NCBI GenBank assembly: GCA_039105265.1 | Contig: JAPFFF010000003.1 | Location: 4,836,001 to 4,900,000 of the forward strand | Reading direction: 5' to 3' | DNA from: Tritrichomonas musculus | Taxonomy: Eukaryota > Parabasalia > Tritrichomonadida > Tritrichomonadidae | Length of the DNA: 64,000 nucleotides | Shown: one piece after another, positions 10,293 to 21,822 of the stretch | How the letters are laid out: every line of letters begins with the position of its first letter | Position numbering within the stretch: the first letter of the stretch is position 1 | Made by a program: the position numbers and the translations under genes | Notes under the pieces: model-generated | Databases searched by the model: none | Told to the model about the DNA's origin: nothing | Seen by the model: the letters and a program-made list of their open reading frames with translations, nothing else

Positions 10293-13200
10293 TTACATTG
10301 ATTCCAGTGCTTTTTGGCATTTGTAGTAAGTATTCATATTTGATCTCCAAAAAGATAAGTGAGCTATCAAAGGTATCAAGTGTTCTAACTTGTTTTTCTT
10401 GTCAATTGCGATGTCAGCTGCGATATCATACTCTCCGATTTCGATTAAAATTCTGGCTTTAAATTCGACATTCTTAATGATTCCGAGAGCGATTTTTTTG
10501 ATCCATCCTGTTTCATTAAAAGGAGGCATTTCGAACTGTCTGATGAACGCATACATGATTTTCTCAAACAGTTCTTCATTTTTCAAATTTTTCTGCAGTG
10601 AAAACAACAATTTTGAAATAGCGTCAAAACCGTCATTTGCAAGTGAAAAAGCCGCACGTGACAAAAATTTTTCGATTTCTTGAGATTTCTCTAAATTGAA
10701 CCACGAAACTTTTTCACTCAGGTTTCTGTTTTGGCAAGGCTCAATTCGATACTCTTCAAAACCGTTTTCTGGCAAATTCAATGTATTCAAAATGTCGAGA
10801 GCCAAGTGAAACTCAGAATTTTTGAATAGGAGGGTGACGATAGAACCAACTGCTGCATCACCGCAAAAAAGATTCAACGACTCAAAACCAGCCAAATTCC
10901 TCTCAAAGCAAAAAACAACGAATTGTCTTTGAAGGCTGATCTTTTTCAATGTCCTCTCAATGTTACTCAAAATTGAATTGACGCGCGTGAAGCGGGAACT
11001 CGAACTCAGTGAACTAGAAGATGAATTCAGAGTCAAATTTTCATCAACAGTTAAACTCTCAGAATTATTTTTTGAATGCATTTCCGGTTGAGGCGAATTT
11101 AAGGTCAAAATTTGTGAGTCAGACTTGTCAATGAGAGAATTTTTCAGCTCAATTAAAGAACTCTCCGCAATGTCCAAGTAGGCGAGTTCTGGCCTGAATG
11201 TGTAGATGTCTAGAGACGTTCTGGCGGTTGTTATGTAATCGCCAATGATTTGTGAGATGCTCAGCTTCAAGAACGGATATTCAGATGCATCGCACTCATT
11301 GTCCATCGACACCAAAAACGGCGCGTACTTCGTGTGGCAAGGATCAGCTTCTCTGAAGCATCGCATGAAAATGTTCATCTTCGAAAATGATATAGATTGA
11401 ATGTAAAGGGTGATAAAGCCTCTCTTAATTTCATTTTCACTACTTATTTGGTCGGCCAAATTATCATTCAATTTTTCAAGAATGAGGAAGCCCTTGTCGA
11501 TGTCGTTGACGTAGAATTTCATCGCTGTCTCAATGTCAGATTCTTTTGTGAAGAACTCGAAAACTTCGCGCCTTTTCTCATTCAAAGCGAACGTATCGTT
11601 GTCCTTGACTGTGTAGAAGTACGGCATCGAAGAGGTGAGAATTGACTCGGTTACGTTTGCAAGCTTGTTGTCGTCGATGCTTGCCAAGATGCCTTTGATC
11701 AGTGAGCCGTTGAACTCAGACTTGTTGCTTGCAAAGAAGGCGAATTGTAACGAACATTTCTGTTGCAATTCAAATTTCACTTTTTCAGAGAGTGCATTCA
11801 ATTTGAGTGAAAAAGGAAGTGGCGGATTTTCACCGTATATGTAGAAGCGGAAGCCTTTCAAGTAGACTTCGAATGCCTTCTCTGTCAAGTCGATTGAGAA
11901 TGCCTCCGAAACCTCCTTTGCAATTGAGTACAAGCCTCTGTCTACACAAAAGTTTATCACTTTTTCAATGTCATTCAAAAAGTAGACAAATTCATACTTC
12001 ATGAACAAGTATTGGCTGCACAAGTGGAAAAGAGAAAGGATTTTCTTGTCTTCTGTGGTTTGTGTGACCATTTTTGAATTCAAAAAGTCGATCATTCTGT
12101 GCATGTAGAAATTCAAATATGTCTCCTTGTCCTTTGAATCAACAGTGATCGACAGCAAAATATCAACCAAGTTGGATGACACAAACTGGTACATCAAGGA
12201 TGGATCACGCATAACAACCAGAAAACGGTTACACTCTTGTCTCAAAAAGTTGATTTTGGCAATTGGCAAAAAATCTTCTTTTTGAATGACGGCTTGATTC
12301 AAAATGTCATCATTTAAAATGACGGTTTGATTCAAAAATTCAATGATTATTTGGTCACAATTCAATGAATTGAATTCCTTCAAAACTTCAATTGCGCCGA
12401 TTGGATCGTTGTAAATATTGGCTTCAACGGTTTCTTTGAAATCATTCATGTAGATCCAATTTGAAGGCGTCATTTCTTGGAACATCAACTCTTGCTCTTC
12501 AACTTTCATTTTTTTGAAGAACTGCAGAATTTCATCTTTCATATGAGGAACAACCGTTATTATTCCGATGTCAGCCTTGTTTACGCCATCCTTACTATTT
12601 TGTAAAGTTTGTCTGACTATTTGGTCGAACTCCTCAGAATTTTCTGAGAAGCAGTTGTAAATTTTCTGAGCATCAAAATACTTCATGTCAGCCAGTAGAT
12701 CAGAGAAGGCCTGGCTGATATTCGATATGCTGAACGAGTACTTAAGATGCAGATCGAGCAGTAGTCTATATTTTTTCCTAAGTTCAAAAGAAACCGGACA
12801 AACCTCAGTCATTTCATACAATTTTTCAATTGACTCGTTATTTAAATGACCATTGAAAACTTTCTCAATTTGAGAGGTTGTGCTCCGATAGCACAATTCA
12901 ATAAATAACTCTTTATCGTCCCTTTCAAAAACTTCATTCAAAACTTGATCGGTAACCGTGAAACCTTTCTGATAAAAATTGTCGTTGAATTCAATTTCAT
13001 CTGAAATATTTTCACTTTTTGAATGGATCAAATTTTGGTCGTTAAAAATGAATTTTCTCAGGTTTTCGTGATTTTCATTATTTGTGTCACTGAGAAGATT
13101 TCTGAGAACTTTTTGTGAAGATTTGTCAGGATTCAATTTTTCAAAGTATTCTTTCCAATTCCCTAAAACAGCAAGGATTGTCAATGTTGGCTTTGAGCCT

Positions 13201-15635
13201 TCACAATAATGTTCGTAACATTTTTGCTGATATTTTAAAGAAGACAACACTTTCTTTTTGATGTCAACTTTCATTGTTTCTGACAATTTTTCTGCCTTCT
13301 CAAATTCTTCCTTAGACAAGAATTCGTCGAGAACTTCATCGACACTCTTGTTCAGGATAGAATCAATGGTTTGGCCAGGAGAAAGAAGTGTCGGTATCAA
13401 TAAATCCAAATAGTCAAAAAATCCTTTCAATAAATTGATATTTTTCAATTCATTTTGATTGTTGAAAAATATTTGCTGTGAATTCGATGCCTTCTTTTCG
13501 TCTTCGCAAGAAGAAGAAGAAGAAACAACAAATGACGGAATCTTCCATTCTGAATTATTTTCATGTTTAAGTTTTTCTTTCAAAAAGTTCAATTTTATTT
13601 TTGAGAGGGTTTTGAAAATTTTGAATGGTTTATGATAGTCGCAAATTTCTGTCAGTTTCTTAACTTCTGGAATCTGTGATTCTTTCTGAATCCGATCAAA
13701 TAGGCAACTCTGTCCTTCTATTGAAAAAGCCACCTCTTCAATCTCTTCTATCGGCTTCTTATTAAGGTCAAATTCAGAGCTCAAATTTTGACCATCTTCA
13801 TTCAAATCAACGTCTTCTTTTTTAGTGAAATGTGTGACGGTTATGTAGCAGTTATAAAACTTTTGGTTCTCTTGGCTTGTTTTTGCCAAGTTCTCGGCAA
13901 AAACCGTATTTTTGCCAGCCAAGGCGTAGAGAAGCTTGGTTTTCGATGATATAAACAAATTTGAGAGTGAATTCAAATTTGACTGGACATTCAAATTTGA
14001 TGAAGTTCTTTCAAACAGTTGAATTTGAATTAAACCGTTGTTCAAGTATGGAAGAAGCTGCTCGTTTGAGTTGGTCAGCAAAACCTGAAGGATTGTCTGC
14101 ATCGGCAACGTCTGAAAAACAAATTTGTCATCCTTGGTCAAAAAAAGAAGTGAAAAAATGTCGGTTATGATCGAATTCTTCTTATCGTTAGAATTTATCT
14201 TCTCAATGCAAAAGCCGATTTCTTCTGCGATTGGCTGAATTTGGTCGAAGTCTTGATCGACCGAAATTGCCTTCAATGCATTCGATATGGCGAAATATCC
14301 ATTCAAAAAGTCGCAATCTGTATTTTTTGCATCGTCAGAGAGGCAAAAAAGCGGTTTTTCGCCCACCAAGGTTTCAATGGTGTCAGAGTCGAGATTGGCA
14401 AGATTGTCCAATATTTCAATTGGCAATGATTTCATCAGAAAATGGTCGGTTTTGACACTTTTGCCAGTCCATTCAAAAATTGAATTGAATAAAATCCTAT
14501 CGTTTTTGAGTCTCTCAAAAAGATTCGTAACAATGCTATCTGACACAAACGATACGCATTCAATTTGGTCATAAATGAATGGATAACTTTTCAAAATGTC
14601 AGGAAAAAGTGACAAAAAAGTCCAACTTTGCATTTCATTTAAAAATGAACCGTTATTAACGGTTTCTTTCAATCTCACTTCATTGCATTTCATTATGTTT
14701 TTCATTTGCTGACTTGATTCCTGCATTTCTTGGAGATCCTCTGAATTTTTTGCCAAAACTTTTGAAAAATCTTTTTTGACAATGTCAACAAAAAAAATTT
14801 TCATTGAAATTGAAGTGTGAAGGAGGCTAAAAATGCATTTGTTTTCTTCTTCCTCCTCAGAGACTTGCATAAATGGATATTGAAAGGGGAAAGGATGGTC
14901 TTTGAAGTATGAATTTTGAAAGGAAACGATCGGTTTCGCATCAAATAAAACCGACGGAATTTGGAAAAAAGTTTCAATTTCTTCTTTTTCTTTGAAGAAG
15001 AAAATCATTTTACTTATTTCTGTATCATTAAATAGATTATAATTATCTTCGGTTTTGATTTCAACTGGATATAATTCAAAACATTGAAAATTAAATTGGG
15101 AATATAATGTTGGAAGAGAAATATTTTTGATATATTTATTGACTTCTTTATATTCTAATATCCAATCAAAAAGTGGACGATTTTCGTTATATAAACTTAA
15201 TAGTAATTTTGCTAATTTAACTTGAAGATCATTTGAAGTTCTAATTAAGGGATTTGAAACCAGTTTATTAATTGAATTTGCGGTTTTTGTGTTGTGTAGT
15301 GATAACTGGATTCGTTTTTCAACATTGAAATAATAACTGGGTAAAATAAACTTTTTATGATTAGGAATTAGAGATACTAATTGGCTAATAAAACATGAAA
15401 GCATCCATCTATAATGTTGGGCTGTTGGTATATTTTTTGAAGTTTTAAAAATATTGGGAGGATCACTAACAAATAAAGATTGAATAATATTTAATGATTC
15501 TTCAGAGGGTAAATATGATAAATAAAAATTACAAAATTCTGGTGTTCCGTTTAAAATATGTTGAATAGCAGAAATCTTGCAGAAATCGGTTGATATTAAA
15601 GTTTTTTCATCAGAAATCGATTTTTGATTCTCCAT
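10293..15635 (-). CDS. Very large helical protein, ZFYVE26/spastizin-like C-terminus
   Basis: 1780 residues on the minus strand from an ATG at 15635; no signal peptide, membrane span or zinc-finger cysteine cluster. It is helical throughout with no close repeats. The last ~200 residues (GFESLNLFCGDAAVGSIVTL, then LALDILNTLNLPENGFEEY, then FKARILIEIGEYDIAADIAI) resemble the C-terminal helical region of spastizin/ZFYVE26: a gene-dosage block of stacked helices, 'aFrII.eF.LP...Y', then 'aciliGrlk.Ay.iA.k'. Spastizin works with spatacsin and AP-5 on late endosomes and lysosomes. The FYVE finger of the animal protein is not visible here. The resemblance was judged by eye; another giant alpha-solenoid protein is possible. 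It converges with the upstream plus-strand gene across ~260 bp. Confidence 0.55.
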   Translation of the reverse strand: MENQKSISDEKTLISTDFCKISAIQHILNGTPEFCNFYLSYLPSEESLNIIQSLFVSDPPNIFKTSKNIPTAQHYRWMLSCFISQLVSLIPNHKKFILPSYYFNVEKRIQLSLHNTKTANSINKLVSNPLIRTSNDLQVKLAKLLLSLYNENRPLFDWILEYKEVNKYIKNISLPTLYSQFNFQCFELYPVEIKTEDNYNLFNDTEISKMIFFFKEKEEIETFFQIPSVLFDAKPIVSFQNSYFKDHPFPFQYPFMQVSEEEEENKCIFSLLHTSISMKIFFVDIVKKDFSKVLAKNSEDLQEMQESSQQMKNIMKCNEVRLKETVNNGSFLNEMQSWTFLSLFPDILKSYPFIYDQIECVSFVSDSIVTNLFERLKNDRILFNSIFEWTGKSVKTDHFLMKSLPIEILDNLANLDSDTIETLVGEKPLFCLSDDAKNTDCDFLNGYFAISNALKAISVDQDFDQIQPIAEEIGFCIEKINSNDKKNSIITDIFSLLFLTKDDKFVFQTLPMQTILQVLLTNSNEQLLPYLNNGLIQIQLFERTSSNLNVQSNLNSLSNLFISSKTKLLYALAGKNTVFAENLAKTSQENQKFYNCYITVTHFTKKEDVDLNEDGQNLSSEFDLNKKPIEEIEEVAFSIEGQSCLFDRIQKESQIPEVKKLTEICDYHKPFKIFKTLSKIKLNFLKEKLKHENNSEWKIPSFVVSSSSSCEDEKKASNSQQIFFNNQNELKNINLLKGFFDYLDLLIPTLLSPGQTIDSILNKSVDEVLDEFLSKEEFEKAEKLSETMKVDIKKKVLSSLKYQQKCYEHYCEGSKPTLTILAVLGNWKEYFEKLNPDKSSQKVLRNLLSDTNNENHENLRKFIFNDQNLIHSKSENISDEIEFNDNFYQKGFTVTDQVLNEVFERDDKELFIELCYRSTTSQIEKVFNGHLNNESIEKLYEMTEVCPVSFELRKKYRLLLDLHLKYSFSISNISQAFSDLLADMKYFDAQKIYNCFSENSEEFDQIVRQTLQNSKDGVNKADIGIITVVPHMKDEILQFFKKMKVEEQELMFQEMTPSNWIYMNDFKETVEANIYNDPIGAIEVLKEFNSLNCDQIIIEFLNQTVILNDDILNQAVIQKEDFLPIAKINFLRQECNRFLVVMRDPSLMYQFVSSNLVDILLSITVDSKDKETYLNFYMHRMIDFLNSKMVTQTTEDKKILSLFHLCSQYLFMKYEFVYFLNDIEKVINFCVDRGLYSIAKEVSEAFSIDLTEKAFEVYLKGFRFYIYGENPPLPFSLKLNALSEKVKFELQQKCSLQFAFFASNKSEFNGSLIKGILASIDDNKLANVTESILTSSMPYFYTVKDNDTFALNEKRREVFEFFTKESDIETAMKFYVNDIDKGFLILEKLNDNLADQISSENEIKRGFITLYIQSISFSKMNIFMRCFREADPCHTKYAPFLVSMDNECDASEYPFLKLSISQIIGDYITTARTSLDIYTFRPELAYLDIAESSLIELKNSLIDKSDSQILTLNSPQPEMHSKNNSESLTVDENLTLNSSSSSLSSSSRFTRVNSILSNIERTLKKISLQRQFVVFCFERNLAGFESLNLFCGDAAVGSIVTLLFKNSEFHLALDILNTLNLPENGFEEYRIEPCQNRNLSEKVSWFNLEKSQEIEKFLSRAAFSLANDGFDAISKLLFSLQKNLKNEELFEKIMYAFIRQFEMPPFNETGWIKKIALGIIKNVEFKARILIEIGEYDIAADIAIDKKNKLEHLIPLIAHLSFWRSNMNTYYKCQKALESM

Positions 15636-16162
15636 TATATTTTTATTCTTTCAAAAAATCGAATAAGGTAGCAATTGAATGCTCAATTGGTTATATTATT
15701 TGAAATATTTCTTAAACATCCAATTGATAAAAAAAAAATATTCAAATTTTTTATTAAAATATCTTTTAATAAAATAGATTAATGATTAATTTTTTTATTA
15801 ATTTTATAATTTTTTTATTATATTAAATATTTCTCATTATTAAATTTAATAACTATTTGTTCTATTAGATTCCATTTATTGATATTTTCTTTAATTGATG
15901 AATAAAAGCAATAATGGTAAGTGCAATTCAAATGATAGCATGTTTTTATTAGTAATCTGATTAAATATATTGAAATGTTATTAAATATTTTAAAAACTAA
16001 TAGTCATTTTAATACGATAAGTGTCAAATTATGATTTTTCATGGTAAATGAACCTTTATTTATTCATTTGTCATTAATATTTGTCATTTTATCTGATGGC
16101 CAGAGAAAATAAAAAAATAAAATAAAAAATATTCACAATTTTTGTGAGATCACAATTGTAAA
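15636..16162. other. Divergent intergenic region
   Basis: Upstream region shared by the minus-strand giant gene and the plus-strand membrane protein. AT-rich; no motif or RNA gene I can defend. Confidence 0.6.
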
Positions 16163-16738
16163 ATGAATATGAACGAGATCTCTTATCGCATTATCAATAC
16201 AGTAACAGAAGTCATTGGTGGCTTCTTTTTAACTGTAGCTTTTATTATATCAGTTTTTTGCATATTAAATGCTCTTTTAATCTTAGCAGATGAATATCGA
16301 GTTGTTTTTGTCCGATTAATGAGAGGGGCAGGAATTCTTATCGCCATTTTTGGACTCCTTCTTCCTTTCCGTGGAACTGTCAATCCTATTGCCACGATTA
16401 TTTCTCTTTGGTGGTGTGCCTTATTCAATGGTTTTCTATCTAACTTCGCTTTATTGCAATTTATTGGGTTGGATATTGCATCATGGGCGTTTTGGTGCTA
16501 TTATTTAACAAATGTTGCAAATGAAGAATTAATATTCTTGTTGAAAATCGGTGATTTTGCTTTATTTATTGTATTACCAACTGTTTTTGGTTTGATTTTG
16601 GTATCAAAAAATGCTAGCTCTCTTGATGGTGATTACAAATCTGTCAGGCAAAATCAAAAAATGCAATATCAAATTCCTCTTAGATCAATTATTGCAAAAT
16701 TTGCATCATGGTTTGAAAAATTGATACCACCTAATTAA
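16163..16738 (+). CDS. TEX261/SVP26-like integral membrane protein
   Basis: A 191-residue protein with about four to five hydrophobic spans: roughly residues 15-40, 50-68, 73-95, 99-118 and 127-146. The short N-terminal lead leads into GGFFLTVAFIISVFCILNAL followed by an ADEYR motif. This matches the 'tla.gLYylaelIEE' start of the TEX261/SVP26 family. The last span (FALFIVLPTVFGLILVSKNA) aligns with the family's 'lWiiPfaffvSLsAge' end. Family members are ER/early-Golgi COPII export adaptors for type II membrane proteins such as glycosyltransferases. The length (family about 196-228) and topology fit. The identification is by remembered pattern, so a different four-span protein remains possible. 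Confidence 0.6.
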   Translation: MNMNEISYRIINTVTEVIGGFFLTVAFIISVFCILNALLILADEYRVVFVRLMRGAGILIAIFGLLLPFRGTVNPIATIISLWWCALFNGFLSNFALLQFIGLDIASWAFWCYYLTNVANEELIFLLKIGDFALFIVLPTVFGLILVSKNASSLDGDYKSVRQNQKMQYQIPLRSIIAKFASWFEKLIPPN

Positions 16739-17460
16739 TTTCAGATTCTTCAAGATAGGATATATATATATCATTTCTATTAGTATTATAATAAAGCATT
16801 AAATCTTTTAAAAATCTCATCTTTCCATCTCCTTGTAAGTATTTCTTATTGATTAGTGAATTTCAATAATTTGGTATTCCTCATACTTTTTTAACGATAA
16901 AGAAAGTAATTGATAAGGGTTTAAAAGCTGGAAAAAAACATTTATCATATTCCTTCAAAATAAATCATCTTATAGAACATTATTCAGGGGAAGATATATG
17001 AAAAAGATAAAAAAGATTTATTTCAATATATTTATATCAGTATATATTATTATATTTATTTGTTATATTTTTATATATATTTATTTGGTAGGAGATAAAA
17101 TATTCCCTGATTGAATTAAGAAAAGGCTTAAGTTTATACCACTTTTTCAATAGACAACATTAATTATATATCTATCTTGTATAAAATGGTATACATTGGA
17201 ATAAAAAATAGATAAATAAAAACTATCAGGAAATTCCGAAATTAATATATATCCATGATGAAAAAACATTGTTATGTAAATACGAAATTCATATTATAGT
17301 ATTCAAATATATATGTATTATTACTGTTATTTAACAAAATAATTATATATTGAAACTATTTCCTTAGTAAGCATCTTTTAATTTAGAAAAATCAAAATAC
17401 TTGGTATTGCCTAATGTTTACTATTTTTCAATACTTTACAAAAAATACACATAAATTTTG
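16739..17460. other. AT-rich intergenic spacer
   Basis: About 720 bp, strongly AT-rich, with TA-rich blocks around 17030-17090. No feature supported. Confidence 0.7.
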
Positions 17461-20400
17461 ATGAATAAAGACAAAATTAAGCTACCAGATTTGTTAGTTT
17501 TCATCGAATTGTTAAAAGATGATTCATTCGTGTTTGCAAATAATACAATTAAAGAAATTATTCAAAGTTTTGATTTTGATGTAATCAATAATTATCAAGA
17601 AGAAATTTCATCGCAAATCAATTTAAATATAAAAAATTCCAAGATAATTGTTATTAATCAAATTAATCTGTTTGATCAAAGTCAAAATAAAAATATAATT
17701 TATTCAATCCTTGCTTTTGAAAAAAACTTGCTTATTCTAAACGAAAATGATACCAACAAATTTCTATCAGATAACACTTATATATCTGTTCTTTTTTTGG
17801 ACAAAATTGGACAGATTTCTGAAATTTCAAATGAAATTAGAAATGACTCAACTTTTTCAACGGAAAATGATAACTTAAAAAGAGTATTTACAATTAAAGA
17901 ACCAAATAAAACTTTTAAAAAGATTTGGTAATTGATTTCTCCATGTATAACTGGCTATTTAATTAAAAAAGCATATGAAAAAACAAAAAAAGATCGATTT
18001 TTAAACCAAAATCAAGATTCCGAAAAGATAACAATATACAAAAAAGACTTTGTTGTTTTGCGAAATCTTGGATTTGGCTCTTTTTTTAATGTTGACTTAA
18101 TTTATCACTTAGAAAGATGCGAATTAATGGCAATCAAGACTCAACACATTCTTGATGATAATATTGATAAATTACAAAACCGAGAAAGAGAAAATTATAT
18201 GAAGCTCAAGCATCCTTTATTACCAAAATTTTATAATTCGCCTAAAGGTGAAAATTATCTGGTTATGGAATTCATCAATGGACAAACTTTAGATAATATT
18301 GATAAATTACAATTAAATGACAAGGAAGTGGTTACAATTATTTTTGAATTGATTTTGATCGTAGAGTATCTTCATTCAAATAATATGATTTATCGCGATT
18401 TGAAGCCTAATAACATCATAATTGATGATTATAAAAATGTTGTTTTAATTGATTTTGATAGATTGATCGAAAATGATCCAAGTGAAGAACAATCGAAAGA
18501 CTTTGGAACTTCATTTACGGACCCAAATGTTCAATCTGAGCCTTTTAGTGAAAAAAGTGACATTTATTCACTCGGAAAAATAATTGAAGTTATTAATGAT
18601 AAGAAAATGTTAGAATGTGATTCTTCTTTAAAGCAAAGAATTCTCGATATAATTCAATATTGCGACAATCTAAAATCTGACGTAATTATTCCTACTCTTC
18701 AATTATTCATTTTCTTTGTAGAAAGTTTTTATCCTATGATTCAAACGAAGCATTTGCCAGATATTTTTAAACAAATATTCAGCAAATACAAAAATCCTTT
18801 ATGTAATCCATATATTCAAATGAAAATAGGAAAAATGTATTATTCAATCCATAAAAACTATCAAAACATTTCTTTTCTAGAAGAGGCAATTCAGTTTTTT
18901 ATTTTGGCTGCAAACCAAAATATTCCGCAAGCACAATATTTTCTCGGTTTTGTTTATCATGAAGGCAAACATATTTCACGAGATGTCAGCAAATCGATTC
19001 ATTATTTTACACTAGCAGCAGATCAAAATATGCCAGAAGCACAATATAATCTCGGTGCTATTTATATTGAAGGCAAATATATTTCACGAGACATCAGCCA
19101 AGCAATTCATTATTTTACACTAGCAGCAGATAATAATATTTCAGAAGCGCAATATAATCTGGGCGTTATTTATTCAGAAGGCAAATGTATTTCGCAAGAC
19201 ATCGACAAAGCGATTCATTATTTTACACAAGCTGCAAACCAAAATCATTTACAAGCACAATATAATCTCGGTGCTATTTATTATGAAGGCAAATATATCT
19301 CGCGAGACATTAGCAAAGCAATTCATTATTTTACACAAGCTGCAAATCAAAATCATCCAGGAGCACAAAACGATCTCGGTGCTATTTATTATGAAGGCAA
19401 ATATATTTCACGAGACATTAGCAAAGCAATTTATTATTTTACACAGGCTGCAAATCAAAATCATCCACAAGCACAATATAATCTTGGTGATATTTATTAT
19501 GAAGGCAAATATATTTCAGCAGATATCAACAAAGCAATTCATTATTTTAAGCTAGCTGCAGATCATAATATTTCACAAGCACAATATAATCTCGGCGTTA
19601 TTTATTTTGAAGGCAAATATATTTCACCAGACATCAACAATATGATTCATTATTTTACATTAGCAGCAGATCAAAATCATCCAGAAGCACAATATTTTTT
19701 AGGCTTTATTTATTCAGAAGGAATATATGTTTCACGAAACATCAACAAAGCAATTCATTATCTTACACTCGCTTCAAATCAAAATCATACTGGAGCACAA
19801 TATAATCTCAGTGTTATTTACTCTGAAGGTAGATTTATTTCACCAGACATCAACAAAGCAATTCACTATCTTACACTGGCAGCAGATCAAAGTTTTCCAC
19901 AAGCACAACATATTCTAGGTGTTATTTATTATGAGGGTGAATATATTTCACGAGATATCAAAAAAGCGATTCATTATCTTACACTTGCTGCAAATCAACA
20001 TCATCAAGAAGCACAAAATATTCTCGGTGTTATTTATTCTGAAGGTAAATATATATCACGAGACATCAGCAAAGCAATTCATTATTATTCATTAAGTGCG
20101 AATCAAAATCATTCACAAGCACAATATAATCTAGGCGTTATTTATTATGAAGGCAAATATATTTCACAAGACATTAGCAAAGCGATTCATTATTTAACAC
20201 AAGCTGCAAATCAAAATATTCTAGAAGCACAAAATATTCTCGGTGTTATTTATTCTGAAGGCAAATATATTCCACAAAACATCAATAAAGCAATTCATTA
20301 TTATTCACTCGCTGCAAATCAAAATCATTCACAAGCACAATATAATCTTGGCGTTATTTATTATGAAGGCAAATATATTTCACGAGACATCAACAAAGCA

Positions 20401-21633
20401 ATTCATTACTTTACAAAAGCTGCAAATCAAAATCATTCACAAGCACAATATAATCTCGGTTTTATTTATATTGAAGGCAAATATATTTCACGAGACATCA
20501 ACAAAGCAATTCGTTATTTTACACAAGCTGCAAATCAAAATCATCCAGGAGCACAGTATAATCTCGGTGTTATTTATTCAGAAGGCATACATATATCACG
20601 AGACATTAATAAAGCGATTCATTATTATTCATTAACTGCAAGTCAGAATATTCCACAAGCACAATATAATCTCGGTGTTATTTATTATGAAGGCAAATAT
20701 ATTTCACGAGACATTAACAAAGCGATTCATTATCTTACACTCTCTGCAAATCAAAATCATCCAGAAGCACAATATATTCTTGGTGATCTTTATTATGAAG
20801 GCAAATATATTCCACAAAACATCAACAAAGCGATTCATTATTATTCACTCGCTTCTAATCAAAATATTGCACAAGCGCAATTAATTCTAGGACTGATGTA
20901 TTTTGAAGGAATAAACATATCGAAAGATATTAAAAAAGGCATATATTTGATTAATCTTGCTTCAATAAATCATTATTATGTTGCTCATTTTTATGTTGGA
21001 TATTTCTATCATAAAGGTGATTATATCAAAAAAGATATTAGAAAAGCAATTCGTTATTACAAAGAAGGCTCGTCATTCAATGATCAGTACGCCAAAAATA
21101 ATCTTGCCATCATTTACAAAAATGGTTATAAAGATGAAATACAAGCAAATATTGAAAATGCTATTATATATCTCAAAGAAGCTATTCGACAAAAAAATGA
21201 CATTTTATCCATGTACAATCTAGCGAACATTTATTTGTATGATAAGGATCATGAAAAAAACATTGATGAAGCAATTGAATTATTATTCAATTCATCAGAT
21301 CAATTCTATCATTCATATATCTTGCTGTGCTTGGCATTAGTTAAAAAATTTGGTTTTAAAATAGATGAAATAGAAAAGCATGTTGAAGAACTCGGCAGTA
21401 AACAATCAAAAGCAACATTATCTTCAATGTCAAGCGATTTACATTTTTTACAATTAAATGACAATTTTACAATTTATCATGAGTTATATAGAGATAAATA
21501 TTTCCTATATAATCATTTATACGAAATTGATCCAATTTCTGATTTTCAGAAACAAGAGAGAAGTAATGCAAATCATATTAGTATTCCAGTTATTAACTCA
21601 GTATTTTATGAAGGATTTGGAATAGAAATATAG
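17461..21633 (+). pseudogene. Sel1-repeat protein kinase interrupted by one in-frame stop
   Basis: One continuous frame broken by a single TAA at 17929-17931. The first part (157 residues from ATG 17461) is a helical N-terminal region without a known domain. The second part carries a protein-kinase domain (about 18040-18770): glycine loop LGFGSF, the lysine in MAIK, catalytic loop YRDLKPNN, and DFD where DFG is usual. Nineteen regular 36-residue Sel1 repeats and about four degenerate ones follow, then a short tail ending EGFGIEI. After the stop, the next in-frame ATG falls inside the kinase N-lobe, so reinitiation would lose the glycine loop. Everything after the stop is intact, which suggests a very recent lesion, a sequencing error or an allele-specific stop. 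Kinase-Sel1 fusions are a large trichomonad family; a scaffold-like signalling role is inferred. Confidence 0.75.
18886..20937 (+). repeat. 19 tandem 108-bp Sel1 repeats
   Basis: Exactly 108-bp periodicity over 2.05 kb. Each unit codes AIHYFTxAAxQNxxxAQYNL followed by GxIYxEGKYISRDIxK, the 36-residue Sel1 (TPR-like) helix pair. Units are close enough in DNA sequence to recombine, suggesting recent copy-number change. Degenerate units continue to about 21350. Confidence 0.95.
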
Positions 21634-21822
21634 AAAACCAGAGACTATTATATATATATAGAAACGCCAAGAAGGAGAGAATTCATTTCATATTTGGCAT
21701 GCAATAGCTACTCAATTGGCGATAAATCATCGATTTTTGAAACAAATTCATTTTTAATTGAACAAAAGAATGCAGTCCTGATTGAATACACCTCCTTTTT
21801 AGGATCGATTCATATTTAGCGA

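Noticed and set aside
19271-20884. Open frames of 60-130 codons in the second frame of the Sel1 array
   Set aside because: They are repetitive shadows of the Sel1 coding repeat (HKLQIKIIHKHN-type) and have no independent composition.
18886-20937. Regular spaced repeats that could be mistaken for a CRISPR array
   Set aside because: The period is 108 bp, in frame, and encodes Sel1 repeats; there are no unique spacers between identical repeats.
17932-21633. Treating the kinase part as a separate gene starting just after the TAA
   Set aside because: The first codon is TTG, and the next ATG lies inside the kinase N-lobe; the frame is the same as that of the N-terminal part, so one interrupted gene is simpler.
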